Assembly (NCBI RefSeq): GCF_963169125.1
Contig: NC_084793.1
Coordinates: forward strand, 230,952,360-231,016,359
Source of the DNA: Humulus lupulus
Lineage: Eukaryota > Streptophyta > Magnoliopsida > Rosales > Cannabaceae
Length of the DNA stretch: 64,000 nt
Reading direction: 5' to 3'
Shown: one piece after another, positions 30,201-41,480 of the stretch
How the letters are laid out: every line of letters starts with the position of its first letter
Position numbering within the stretch: the first letter of the stretch is position 1
The notes under the pieces: generated by a model
What the model was told of the DNA's origin: nothing
Seen by the model: only the letters and a program-made list of their open reading frames with translations
Databases searched by the model: none
Position numbers and translations under genes: made by a program

Positions 30201-33024
30201 TTTTGTGTTTCTTGGTACTGTGCATGGACCCCGTATTCCTATGATTTCTGCATTGAGGGCTAGGGATTTATTGCAAGGTGGTTGCATTGGATTCTTAGCC
30301 AGTGTGGTTGATACCACTTAGGTCATGCCAGTGAGACCAGAAGATACCAGGTTGGTTTGTGAGTTTCTGGATGTGTTTCAAGAAGATCTGCCAGGGTTGC
30401 CACCGCATAGAGAAATTGAGTTTGTTATAGAACTGGCACCAGGGACGGAGCCAGTGTCTAGAGCGCCTTACAGAATGGCCCCAGCTGAGTTGAAAGAATT
30501 AAAAGTGCAGTTGCAAGAACTGTGGGATTTAGGTTTTATTAGACCTAGCTTCTCACCTTGTGGTGCGCCAGTTCTGTTTGTAAAGAAGACGGATGGTTCT
30601 CTAAGAATGTGTATTGATTACAGAGAATTGAATAAGCTGACAATTAAGAACAAGTATCCTTTGCCAAGGATAGATGATCTGTTCGATCAGTTGCAAGGCA
30701 AGAAGGTATTCTTTAAGATCGACCTTCGTTCTGGTTATCATCAGTTAAGGGTCAAGGAAGGAGATATACCTAAGACTGATTTCCATACCAGGTATGGGCA
30801 TTATGAGTTTCTAGTTATGTCATTTGGATTGACTAATGCCCCTGCTGCTTTTATGGATCTGATGAATAGAGTGTTCAAGGACTATCTAGACTAGTTTGTG
30901 ATTGTCTTCATTGATGACATTCTGGTATATTCTTAGTCAGATTCAGAGCATGAATATCACTTGAGGTTGGTTCTACAGAGACTGAGGGAACACAGACTAT
31001 TTGCTAAGTTTAAGAAATGTGAGTTCTGGTTATCTCAACTATCCTTTCTTGGACACATTGTCAGTAAGGAGGGGATTAAAGTGGATCCAGCAAAGATCGA
31101 AGCGGTCAAAGATTGGCCAAGGCCAAATAATGCTTCTGAGGTTAGAAGTTTCCTTGGTTTAGCAGGTTATTATAGACATTTCGTGGAAGGGTTCTCAAAG
31201 ATAGCTATTGCCTTGACTGAACTAACACGCAAGAGCCAAAAGTTTGTGTGGTCAGATAAATGTGAGAACAGCTTCCAGGAATTGAAGCAGAGGTTGATTA
31301 CAGCTCCGATTTTGAGTCTTTCGACAGATCAGGAGAAGTTTGTGATTTACTGCGATGCTTCTCATCAGGGTTTGGGTTGTGTTTTGATGCAATCAGAGAG
31401 GGTTATTGCCTATGCTTCTCGTCAGTTGAAGGAGTATGAAAAGAGATATCCTACTCATGATTTAGAGTTAGCAGCTCTGGTTTTTGCTCTAAAGATATGG
31501 AGGCACTATCTCTATGGAGAGAAATGTGAGATTTATATAGACCACAAGAGCCTGAAATACTTCTTCACCCAGAAGGACTTAAATATGAGGCAAAGGTGTT
31601 GGCTGGAATTAGTAAAAGATTATGATTGTGAGATCCTGTATCATCCAGGAAAGGCCAACGTGGTAGCTGATGCTTTAATCCAGAAGGGTCTGGGGCAGAT
31701 TCATGGTATGAGGCTGATAGCCAGAGAATTAGCAGATGATATGACCAGAGCTGGTATAGAGTTACTAGTGGGCCAGTTGGCTAATATTACGCTACAGTCT
31801 ACGCTGTTAGAGAGGATTAAGGAGGGTCAGCTAAGTGATCCACAACTGATCAAGATCAGAGAGGATGTTCTGGCTGGAGTATCCAGAGATTATTCAGTGT
31901 CTAAGCTAGGCTTGTTGAGATACAAGGGGCGGATATGTGTTTCGTTAGACACTTCTTTGAGGCGAGAGATTCTGGATGAAACTCATACTACACCTTACTC
32001 TTTGCATCCAGGCACCGCGAAGATGTATCAGGATGTAAGATCATTATATTGGTGGCCAGGGATGAAGAGAGATGTAGTAGAGTATGTGGCTAAGTGCTTG
32101 ACATGTCAATAGGTCAAGGTTGAGCATCAGAGGCTGGCAGGGTTATTCCGGCCTCTGGATATCCCAGAGTGGAAGTGGGAAGACATCACAATGGATTTTG
32201 TGGTGGGCTTACCCAGGACTGTTGGTCAGCATGATTCTATTTGGTTGATAGTAGATCGCTACACCAAGTCAGCTCACTTTCTGCCAGTGAGGACTACTTA
32301 TACAGTCGACCAGTATGCGGATCTCTATGTGAGAGAGATCGTGCAGCTCCATGGTGCACCTAGATCGATCGTGTCAGATCGAGACCCTACTTTTACTTCC
32401 AAGTTTTGGGGGAGTTTGCAGAAGGCCATGGGGATGCAATTGAAGTTCAGTACTGCTTATCATCCTCAGACAGATGGACAATCTGAGAGGACGATCCAGA
32501 TATTGGAGGACATGCTGAGGGCATGTGTGCTGGACTTTGGTGGATCTTGGAGTAAGTATCTGCCTTTGATAGAATTCTCCTACAACAACAGTTATCAGTC
32601 TACCATTGGAGTTGCACCTTATGAGATGTTGTATGGTAGGAAATGTAGATCTCCCATTCATTGGGATGAGACAGGTGAAAGGAGATACTTAGGTCCTGAG
32701 GTAGTTCAGAGGACCAATGAGGCCATAGAGAAGATTAGAGCTAGAATGCTTACTTCTCAGAGTAGGCAGAAGAGCTATGCAGATCCCAAACGTAGGAACG
32801 TGGAGTTCCAGATAGGAGACTACGTCTTCCTTAGAGTCTCTCTATGGAAAGGGGTGAGAAGGTTTGGGAAGAAGGGCAAGCTGAGCCCTAGATTTGTTGG
32901 TCCATTTGAGATCCTGGAGAGGATTGGTCAGGTGGCCTACAGGTTGGCCTTTCCACCGGCGTTGTCTGCCATGCATAATGTATTTCATGTTTCAGCTCTT
33001 CGGAGGTATGTACCTGATGTTAAC
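30201..33024 (+). pseudogene. pol: RT, RNase H and integrase of element B (three TAG stops within RT-RH-INT, one before)
   Basis: One reading frame from about 30200 to 33033, broken by TAG at 30319, 30892, 30934 and 32110. RT shows [10 protein letters not shown], the DLRSGYHQL block and catalytic FIDDIL (about 30910). RNase H has [10 protein letters not shown] and ends [13 protein letters not shown]. Integrase has the CLTC zinc-finger end, the catalytic Asp in TMDFVVG, Asp in VSDRDPTF and Glu in DGQSER, all intact, and ends with the conserved HNVFHVSALRRY. Apart from the four TAG codons the domains look undamaged, so this is a recently dead copy. Confidence 0.92.
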
Positions 33025-33230
33025 ATATTTTGAGCTATGAAGATCTGGAGCTTGAGGCATATCTCTCCTATGAGGAACAGCTTGTTCAGATACTCGACAG
33101 AAAGGATAAGGTCCTCAGAAATAAGACGCTACCTTTGGTTAAGGTATTGTGGAGGAACAGCAAGGTCGAGGAAGCGACCTGGGAGCTGGAGTCAGACATG
33201 CAGAATCAGTATCCCGAGCTATTCAGGTAA
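33025..33230 (+). pseudogene. pol: Chromodomain-like tail of element B
   Basis: After a frameshift near 33020 the sequence continues in the gag frame: the LSYEDLELE-like linker, then QILDRKDKVLRNK and VKVLWRN, then ATWELESDM, ending PELFR. This matches the C-terminal chromodomain of Tekay/Del-type integrases, thought to guide insertion into heterochromatin. Confidence 0.8.
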
Positions 33231-33241
33231 ATTTCGAGGAC

Positions 33242-33256
33242 GAAATTTCTGTAAGG
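33242..33256 (+). other. Polypurine tract region of element B
   Basis: GAAATTTCTGTAAGGAG directly precedes the 3' LTR. The purine core is AAGGAG. The LTR then starts AGTAATGCCC where TGTAATGCCC is expected. Confidence 0.6.
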
Positions 33257-35531
33257 AGTAATGCCCTGAATTCTCCGGTATGGTTTAATGGCGAGATTAG
33301 TAGGCCGGGAGGGCCATACTTGTTTAATTATGCCATTAAATGATATTATGCATGTATATGTGAATTATATTACAATATGATGTTATATGCGTGCATGTGG
33401 GTCCACATTTGAATAACTATGCTATTTTAATAATTTGGCCCATTGAGGGTGAACATGTGTATTTGGGTGCATAATGTGATTTGTGAATGAGATTCCATTA
33501 TTATGGAGATATATTCGAGCTATTCGGCATGAGACGGTCATATATAATGGATTAGCGGTTTTGTCATAACGGGGTCAATTTTGGGGTAATAGAAGTGTTT
33601 ATTTGATGATAAATTGGGAATATTTGAGATCAGGGTGAAATTTTGGAGGTTTTGACTATAATGTCCTCGGGGGTATTTTCGGGACCCCGAGCATTAGGTT
33701 TTATTTGAGGTTACTTAAGCTTGAAGTAGCTGTCAGATAGAACGTACGATTAGAAAACCTCTCATTCTCCCTTTCGATAGTTCGTTTTACCGTTTGAGCA
33801 TTTTCGAAGATATCTTGAGTTCTAGGAGTCAGAATCAAGCGAGGATCAAGGCGATTCTAGGAAAGATTAGAAGCTTCTTAACCGAAGGATTTGACGAAAA
33901 ACAACCCAATTAAAGGTAATCTAAGTTTAAAGTTTTGAGTTTTTAGAGTTTCTAAGCTTTGAAATGGAATTGGTGAATTGTTGAGTTTTTGGTTGGTTTG
34001 AACCTTGGGTTTTGAGGGTTTTGGAGTTTTGGGAAGCTTGGGAACTTTGTTTTGATGATTGGGGATGGTTAGGTATGATTTTGGAAGCTTGGAGAAGTTG
34101 AAAACACATTTGGGAATGGCCCAGGGTCGGGGGCCGCGACCCTGTTCTTGGGCGCCACGGTCCTGGCTCGATGAGGAAGAAGAGGGGGTTATGTTTTGGC
34201 TGGGCGTCGCGGCCCTTGGTATTGGGCGCCACGATGCTTGCTTCAGGAATTTCTGGGGGCCGTAGCCCTTGCCTTGTTTTCACCCCGTTTGTTCGTTTTG
34301 ACCCCAGGAACTTAGCCATAGGCCTCGGGAGTGTTCCTACTACTTGGATTAGTTGGGATTGATCTCCCAGGGGCTAGATATTGGTGTGGAAACCTATGTT
34401 GATCATTATTATTGATGATGACCTGTGTTTGGTTATGATTAGGTGACCGCTAAAGGACTAAAGGTTGATCGTTCTCACGGGTCGTTCTTTTTATCATTCT
34501 AGCTCGAATCTGAGGTAAGAAAACTGCACCCTGTGTATATATGACATGCGTGATTATTATTGAGGCATGTTGATTGATAAATGTGGACATGGATTGCCTA
34601 TTGAATGCTAGCGAATTTTGAATACTTGTATATATACTGACTAGTCAGGGACACTGACCTAAAGAGTCATAAATGGCATAGCGTCATGAACGCCGAGCCA
34701 AATGAAGATTAGATCTAATCGATATCAACGTTGAATGACTCATATGGGGCATTAACGTTGGACCGACCCTAAGGTCGATGAACTTATAAGCGCTTGTCTG
34801 GTCTAAGACCAGTTATTCAGAGCCAGGGCATATGGCCCCGGTGACTGTTTGTCACATGGCTAGGGAACGTTGTTCCAGGGTTATGACTTAAAGTCATGAG
34901 GAGGGTTATGTTGGTGACCAGTCACCATACACCTATCCTGTTCAAACTTATGAAAGGTACACTAATCAGTTAAGCCCGAGTGACCCTATCGTCACATGGC
35001 TATAGGGGGTTGTACCCACTTTTGTGACTGTTGCGACTGTCACGTATTTGTTTGGACTAATGGTCCTGAATGATTATTATGATCATTGTTGATATTATAT
35101 CATGCTTTATTGTGTTATCTTGTTGGGCTTTGGCTCATAGGTGCTATGTGGTGCAGGTAAAGGGAAAGAAAAGCTCACCCAGCCTTAAGTGGAGAGCTTA
35201 GGTGGTGATGTGTACATATGCGGCCGCTTGACCACCACAGTCAAGGTGTTCTCAGAGGAACTAGGGGGTTTACCCTATTTTTTCCGCTTAGGTCGGCAGG
35301 ATTGTAATTTTGAAACAGTAATGACCATTTTGTGCTGAGAACAACTTGTAAATGTTTTGATTAGCTCTGCAGAGCAGTTTGTAAAGAAAATATCCATTCC
35401 TTTTTATTAGTTTTCCACCTTAACCTATTAATCACACTTAGAGCACGTTTTTAACCAAAGGACTCGGGTAGCGGGTCAAATTTCCGATTCACCGTTCACC
35501 GTAACTGTTCTGAGGTAACCAGGGCGTTACA
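33257..35531 (+). mobile_element. Element B 3' LTR
   Basis: About 2275 bp, partner of 25933-28212. Its first two bases read AG instead of TG. It carries the same palindromic box (34125-34265), donor-like word (34511) and hairpin array (34636-35085). It ends GGGCGTTACA and is followed by TSD GTTCC. Confidence 0.92.
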
Positions 35532-35536
35532 GTTCC
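35532..35536. other. Target-site duplication GTTCC of element B (right)
   Basis: It matches 25928-25932. Confidence 0.95.
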
Positions 35537-36050
35537 TCTGAGAAACCTTGGTCGTGATGGTCAAGCGGGCGCATATGTACACGCCACCACCTAAGCTCTC
35601 CAACTTATGGTTGGTCCAGCTTTCCTTTCCCTTTACTTGCACCACATTGCACCTGTGAGCCAAGCAAGAAAACTCAAACATGCTCATAAGCAGTTAATAA
35701 CACATTTCCAAATCACAATAAACATGCCCAGCAGTAATAACCCAACTCATGCATGCATACCATTCATATTAATGACTACGATGCCATATGGGACCAAATT
35801 CCCTATTTAAATGATTAACCGAATCATATCGGGGCCTGTTGCCCAAGTTACATGATTAATAAACCACACCGGGGGCCAGCCCTAGGATATGGGACTAATA
35901 AGTCACCCTAGGATCCATTGCCCTATCCTTTAAATAACCAGCCTTGTAGCTGGCCCAACGTACCTAGCGCTTTAGTTTTCCATGACCATTGGATCGTACA
36001 AGCGTATAATACGCTTCTGATTATAATAAGGCCCTAAGCCTTATTAGGTA
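35537..36050 (-). mobile_element. Element C 5' LTR, outer part (deleted end)
   Basis: It continues from 25932 and aligns with LTR E 38330-38830 (GGTGGTCAAGCGG, then the ACCTGTGAGCC block). Near 36015 it jumps from the TTCTGATTA region straight to the LTR-end phrase AAGGCCCTAAGCC, so about 1.6 kb of LTR is deleted. Confidence 0.75.
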
Positions 36051-36197
36051 GACACTGGCTCTGTCCTTGGTTCCATGTTCTTCTTTGTTTTATTGCATTT
36101 AGTAGAGGCACAGACTTGGTATGTGGATTACGTGGTTATGTTGTGATTAAAATTTAGAACTCTACTAGTTATTTTAATGGATGAATTAGATTATTGA
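36051..36197. other. Patchwork junction of short retroelement fragments
   Basis: After the C LTR end phrase comes about 17 bp (AGACACTGGCTCTGTCC) matching the minus-strand protease-RT linker of G (57509-57525). A segment at about 36083-36197 follows that is the reverse complement of C's own protease region (25090-25205) with roughly 8 differences. The gag leader of D then begins. The mixed orientations suggest break repair with filler DNA. Confidence 0.65.
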
Positions 36198-37160
36198 AGC
36201 AAGGTATAAGCTTGGAAGTATGCTTCCAAGGCAGATAGAGTCATCAGCTAGCCAGGAAGATCAGGCCCAGAATAACAGAAAGGGTCAGGAAAATGATCAG
36301 GGTCAGACCCCTCCGCCAGCTCCTGAGAACTGGAAGCAGGTGCTTGCTAATTTGTAAGCAAGGGTATTGAGGCAAGAAGAAGAGATCCGTCTCCTCAGAC
36401 AGCAATAGGTTCCTATTGGGAACATTTTATCAGAGGCACCACCTGTGATGGTGCCAATAGTTGAGCAGCCGCTAGAGGCTAGGAACAAACGGGAACTTCT
36501 TTATGAAAGGTTCGGTAAACAGCACCCTCCAGTTTTTTATGGCTGTGCAGATCCGACTAAGGCCGAACAGTGGATGAGCATGGTTACCACCATCCCAGAT
36601 TTTATGAGGGTGGTTGGTAATGAGAGGGTGGCCTGCGCTACACACATGTTTCGAGAGGATGCCCGAATCTAGTGGGAGGTGATATCCCAAACTAGAATTG
36701 TTAATGCCCTAGATTGGGAAGAGTTTCGAACTCTGTTTAATGAAAAGTATTATAATGATGCCATCAGGGCTGCAAGAGGTGAAGAGTTCAGCAAGTTACT
36801 TTAGGGCAGCTCATCAGTGACTAAATATGTCTTGAAGTTTGATAGATTGGCAAAGTTTTCCGGGGAACTGGTGCCCACTGATGGGACCAGAATGGAGAGG
36901 TTTCTCTAGGGGCTACAGCCTATGATAGGTCAGGATGTTTGTATTAGCAATGTGCCAAGAGGGACTACTTATGCATAGGTGGTTGAGAAGACGCTCACAG
37001 CTGAGAGCGCAGTCTGGTGCGAGAACACAACCAGGAGAGATACTAGGAGGGTGGGACCTCCATTTATGAGTTCAGGTAGGGGCGGGGGCCCTAGTGATCG
37101 GAAAAGGCTCCTAATGCCTTTCCAACTCCAGGCCCTGATAGGATACCACGTGGGTTAATC
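36198..37160 (+). pseudogene. gag: Gag remnant of element D (piece 1)
   Basis: It begins in the leader (GAAGCAAGGTATAAGCTTGG) and has the gag ATG at 36220. The head is Gln-rich. The capsid domain is recognisable (PPVFYGCADPTKAEQW at about 36525-36575), but with stops at 36355 (TAA), 36406 (TAG) and about 36669 (Trp to TAG), and more further on. The zinc knuckle is missing: the frame jumps from the linker after SSGRGGG into protease near 37155. The 5' LTR and most of the leader are absent from the window. Confidence 0.8.
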
Positions 37161-37470
37161 ATTTCCAGTGACAGTTGAGGGCAGATAATTGTCAGTTGAT
37201 TTGATAGAGTTGGTTATGACCGACTTTGATATGATTTTGGGTGTGGACTAGTTAGTGAAGTATGGGGCAACCACATATTGCAGAAGGAAAATGGTAACCT
37301 TTGAGCCTGAAAGTGGGGATCCTTTTGTATTTGTTGGCACTGTGCATGGACCCCGTATACCTATGATATATGTATTGAGGGCTAGAGATCTATTGCAAGG
37401 TGGTTGCATAAGATTCTTAGCCAGTGTGGTAGATACCACTCAAGTCATGCCAGTGGGACCAGGGTGGTAT
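37161..37470 (+). pseudogene. pol: Protease-RT linker remnant of element D
   Basis: Codes the end of protease and the linker (VDLIELVMTDFDMIL, GTVHGPRIPM, LLQGGCI, ending near VMPVG). The active-site loop itself is deleted. Confidence 0.75.
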
Positions 37471-37551
37471 TTGCACTGAAAGTGTGGAGATACCCTACTC
37501 ATGATTTGGAGTTAGCAGTGTTGGTATTTGCACTAAAAGTGTGGCGATACT
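37465..37551 (+). repeat. Short duplication at the RT deletion of element D
   Basis: GGTATTTGCACTGAAAGTG then GGAGATAC, and about 55 bp later GGTATTTGCACTAAAAGTG then GGCGATAC. The unit matches only once in relatives, so it was duplicated in this copy. Confidence 0.8.
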
Positions 37552-38073
37552 ATTTGTACAGAGAAAAGTGTGAGATCCACACTGATCTTAAGAGTTTGAA
37601 GTATTTCTTCACTCAGAAGGACTTAAACATGAGACAGAGACATTGCGTGGATTTGGTAAAAGATTATGACTATGAGATTTTTTACCATCCAGGGAAACCC
37701 AATGTGGTGGCAGATGTTTTAAATCGGAGAGGTCCAAGACAGTTGTTCAGTTCAAAGCAAATATCTAAGGAATTGGCAAAAGACATTACTAGATCGGGGA
37801 TAGAGTTTGTGGTGGGCCAGTTGGCCAATTTTACCTTGCACTCCACTATTTTTGAGAGAATACAGAAGGGCCAAATGAATGATCCCCACTTGATAAAGCC
37901 TTGAGAGGATGTCCTAGTTGTAGTAGCTAAGGATTATTCTGTTAAAGAGACGGGTTTGCTAACATACAAGGAACATATCTGTGTCCCAACGGACATGGAT
38001 ATCAGGCGGGAGATTCTTGATGAATCTCATACTACACCATATTCATTACATCCAAGCACCACGAAGATGTATC
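37471..38073 (+). pseudogene. pol: RNase H/integrase-start remnant of element D
   Basis: RT is entirely missing. After the linker the sequence resumes in RNase H at VFALKVWRY, and the join carries a near-duplicate of that 28-base stretch (37465-37493 and 37520-37550). RNase H continues ([26 protein letters not shown]) to the integrase start, where the copy is cut at 38073 by element E. Confidence 0.82.
38069..38073. other. Target-site duplication of element E (left, GTATC)
   Basis: The partner at 52080-52084 reads GTATA, one base different. Confidence 0.8.
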
Positions 38074-40488
38074 TGTAACGCCCTGGTTAGCCAAGAACGT
38101 TACACTGTGTATTTTAAATAGTGCTTAACTTGCTAAACGAGTAATTAAGCCATAAACGTGCATCTAAGTGTGATTACTGGCCCAGGGTTAAAATTTTCAG
38201 TTTAAAGGAATGGATGTTTCATTAAAAACATTAAACTATACATGGGATCCAATAATAACGTTTACAAAGTTGTTTACAGTTCCAAAATGGTCATTACAAC
38301 CCGCCAACCTAAGTGACAAAAATAGAGCTCCTCTGAGAAACCTCGGCCGTGGTGGTCAAGCGGCCGCATATGTACACATCGCCACCTAAACTCTCCAACT
38401 CATGGTTGGTCCAGCTTTCCTTTCCCTTTACCTGCACCACGTAGCACCCGTGAGCCAAGGCCCAGCAAGAAAACTCAATGCAAGTGCATGAAAAATGTAT
38501 ACAGATTCAGATGTATATCTAGCACGTCCAGCAGTAATAACCCTACTCATGCATGCATACCAATGGTACAAATGACTACAGTGTCATATGGGACCAAATG
38601 CCCTAAATAAATTATTAACATAATCATATCAGGACCCATTGCTCAAGCACATGACTAATAAGTCACACTGGGGTCTCATCACCCTAGGATTTGGGATTAA
38701 TAAGTCACCCTGGGGCCCATTGCCCTATCCTTTGTATAATTATCCTTGGAGCTAGCCCAGTGTACCTGGCACTTTAGTTTTCTACGACCATTGGGTTGAA
38801 TAAGTGTATAATGCCCTCCTGATTAGATCCAATCATATAGACCAGTGCTCAGCGCGCTATTTCCACCCTTGACTCATAAGTCAATGCTTTACGACCAGCG
38901 TTATTGCCATCCTTGACTAATAAGTCAATGCTTTTCTCAAGTATATAATGCTTAATAGGCATCCATCATATAAAAAACATCCATATATAGAGCACTAAAC
39001 ATGCTTCATCATTAATCACAGGCACAATCATAATCATGCACATTTACAGGGCCAATGCCCAATCAAAACCAAATTCAACTTTCGGGCCAAGCCCTAGTCA
39101 TGTATGTCAAATAATTGATGCAGTTTTCTTACCTCAAGTCCGAATGTAATGAAAAATAAGAACGACTCTCGAGCACAATCCTGATCCTGAGCCCCTAGTG
39201 ATAACCTAGTCACAACCAAGTATAGAATCCCATCAATAATAAGTAACTAAAGGCAACTGGACAGAGTCCTAGCCTCCAAGACGCTGAATCCTACTAAACT
39301 GGGTTGTAGAATCGACCCTGAGCCCTTAGGTTTGAGTTCCCACATCCAAAACCTCCCTAAGGCCAACTTTCCCCTTAAGTGTCGCATCCCCACACCCCTC
39401 AGTCGCGGCCTGCCTCCAGATAGAGGCCCATGCCCCTTTCTGCGCCGTGGCCCTAATGCCCAATAGCCACATCCTCTTCTTCATTAAACTTGGGCCACAG
39501 CGCCCAAGAACAGGGCCGCGGCCCGACCTGAAACCTAGGCATAAAACTCCATTTTTTCCATTTCAAAACATCCCATAAACCTATCCAAACATATCCAAAT
39601 CCCAAAAACAAAGTTCCCAATCATTTCAATGGCCCAAAACCATCAAACTCAAGCTTCAAACAACTCAAAAACTCATCAAAACATAGAATTCAACCTCAAA
39701 ACTTAAGAAACTTTAGGAAACGGAAACATGGAAATTCAAAGTGTACATTACCCCTGATTATGCAGTTTCTCACAAAATTCTCTGGTTAATAAGCTTCTAA
39801 TCTTTCCTAGAATCGCTATGACTCGATCCTTGCTTGAATCCGAGCCATAAAACTCGAGTTTCCTTCGAAAATGCGACAAACGGTGAAAAGGGATAACAGG
39901 AGAGAGGAAAAACTATTTTGAAAGTATTTTTCTTTCTGAGAGGTTACTTTGAGCTTAAGTAACCTCAAGTAAATCCTAATGCTCGAGGTCCCAAAAACGC
40001 CCCTAAGGGTAAAATAGTCAAAATTCCCAGAATTTTCTCCTAATCTCACTAACTCCCAATATATCATCAAATATTCAACCCCATTACCAAATATCCCGAC
40101 TATGTGCTAAATACCAGATATACCCATTGACTCACACCGAGTCAAATATTTATCCCGTTGTGACTTTCCCACTAGCTTTCTCCCTAGGATTGTCTCGTGC
40201 CGAGTAACCCAAATATATCCATATTATAATGTGGTCTCACACAGATATCACATATAGGTCAAATATACCCATAACGGCCAAATTACAAAAATTTCCCTTC
40301 TAATAAGAAACGGGCCCACACGTTTAATTAATACACCTAAACATTCATATCAAGTCATATAATAATATAACTCACACAATCACATAATTACACACATATA
40401 AAACACATAAACATGTAATTCCTATAATTTGTCATCCTAGCCCCCTAATCAAGGCCCTAAGCCTTATTAGGTAATTTGGGACGTTACA
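38074..40488 (-). mobile_element. Element E 3' LTR
   Basis: 2415 bp with edges TGTAACGCCC and GGGACGTTACA on the plus strand. It has the donor-like word at 39121-39135 (minus strand), GC-rich box at 39390-39525 and hairpins near 38570-38930 such as ATGAC/GTCAT, TTGACT/AGTCAA (38870 and 38913). Confidence 0.9.
38560..38935. repeat. Hairpin array in E 3' LTR
   Basis: Short stems with 4-6 nt loops: ATGAC/GTCAT (38570), GACT/AGTC with AATA loop (38663), TTGACT/AGTCAA with CATA loop (38868), TTGACT/AGTCAA with AATA loop (38913). The position within the LTR matches the array of B, but the stem sequences differ. Confidence 0.65.
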
Positions 40489-40502
40489 ACTATCCCCTCC
40501 TT
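40489..40502 (-). other. Polypurine tract of element E
   Basis: The minus strand reads TAAGGAGGGGATAGT, abutting the LTR. Confidence 0.8.
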
Positions 40503-40582
40503 ATAGAAATTTCATCCTCGAAATTTTACCTAAACAACTCGGGATACTGACTCTGCATATCTGACTCCAGCTCCCAGGTCAC

Positions 40583-41480
40583 CTACTCGACCTTGTTGTT
40601 CCTCCATAATACCTTAACCAAAGGTATAGTTTTATTTCTCAGGACCATGTCCTTCCTGTCTAGTATCTGGATTGGTTGTTCTTCATAAGAGAGATCTGCC
40701 TCAAGCTCCAGATCCTCGTAACATAACATATGAGTCACGTCTGATACATATTTCTGAAGGGCCAAAATATGAAATACATTATGTATGGCCGACAATGTCG
40801 AAGGTAAAGCCAACCTATTGAATACCTTACCAATCCTTTCGAGGATCTCAAATGGTCCTACAAATCTAGGGCTCAACTTGCCCTTCTTTCCAAATGTCCT
40901 CACCCCTTTCCATGGTGAGACTCTAAGGAAGACATAGTCTCCCACTTGGAACTCCACGTTCCTGCGTTTGGGATCAGCATAACTTTTCTGTCTACTTTGA
41001 GAAGCAAGTATCCAAGCTATGATCTTCTCAATAGCCTCATTGGTCCTCCGAACTGCCTCAGGACCCAAGTATTTCCTTTCTCTTGTCTCATCCCAATGAA
41101 TGGGGGGCATGCATTTCCTACCATACATCATCTCATAAAGAGCCACCCCAATGGTCGACTGATAGCTGTTATTGTAGGAAAGCTCTATCAAAGGCAAATA
41201 CTTACTCCAGGACCCACCAAAGTCCAGCACACATGCTCGCAGCATGTCCTCTAATATCTGGACCGTCCTATCAAATTGTCCATTTGTCTGAGGATGATAA
41301 GCAGTAGTGAACATCAAATATGTACCCATGGCCCTCTACAAACTTCCCCAAAACTTGGTAGTGAATGTGGGGTCCCGATCTGACATGATCGACCTCGGTA
41401 CCCCATGAAGGTGCATAATCTCTCTCACATAGAGATCTGCATACTGGTCAACTATATAATTTTTCCTCACTGGTAGAAGT
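40583..41480 (-). pseudogene. pol: Integrase core and chromodomain-like tail of element E
   Basis: The minus strand from about 41480 to 40583 codes the integrase core (SDRDPTF-like Asp at about 41377, PQTNGQ with Glu changed to Asp at FDRT near 41275), the conserved KYLPLIELSYNNSYQ block, the GPFEILERIG module and the chromodomain-like tail (QILDRKDMVLRNK). The core is interrupted by a frame change near 41330. The third catalytic residue reads Asp instead of Glu, which would disable strand transfer. Confidence 0.85.

Larger units (their letters stand above)
25933..35531 (+). mobile_element. Complete Tekay/Del-like chromovirus B
   Basis: A 9.6-kb plus-oriented element: LTRs 25933-28212 and about 33257-35531, iMet PBS, gag, CCHC knuckle, protease, RT, RNase H, integrase, chromodomain-like tail and PPT, with TSD GTTCC. 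The gene order and the C-terminal chromodomain-like segment place it with chromoviruses. It is structurally whole but not coding-competent: seven TAG stops, a one-base insertion near 30200 and a frameshift near 33020. The LTRs differ by a few percent plus two reciprocal indels (about 27 and 21 bp) in the palindromic box. Confidence 0.93.
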
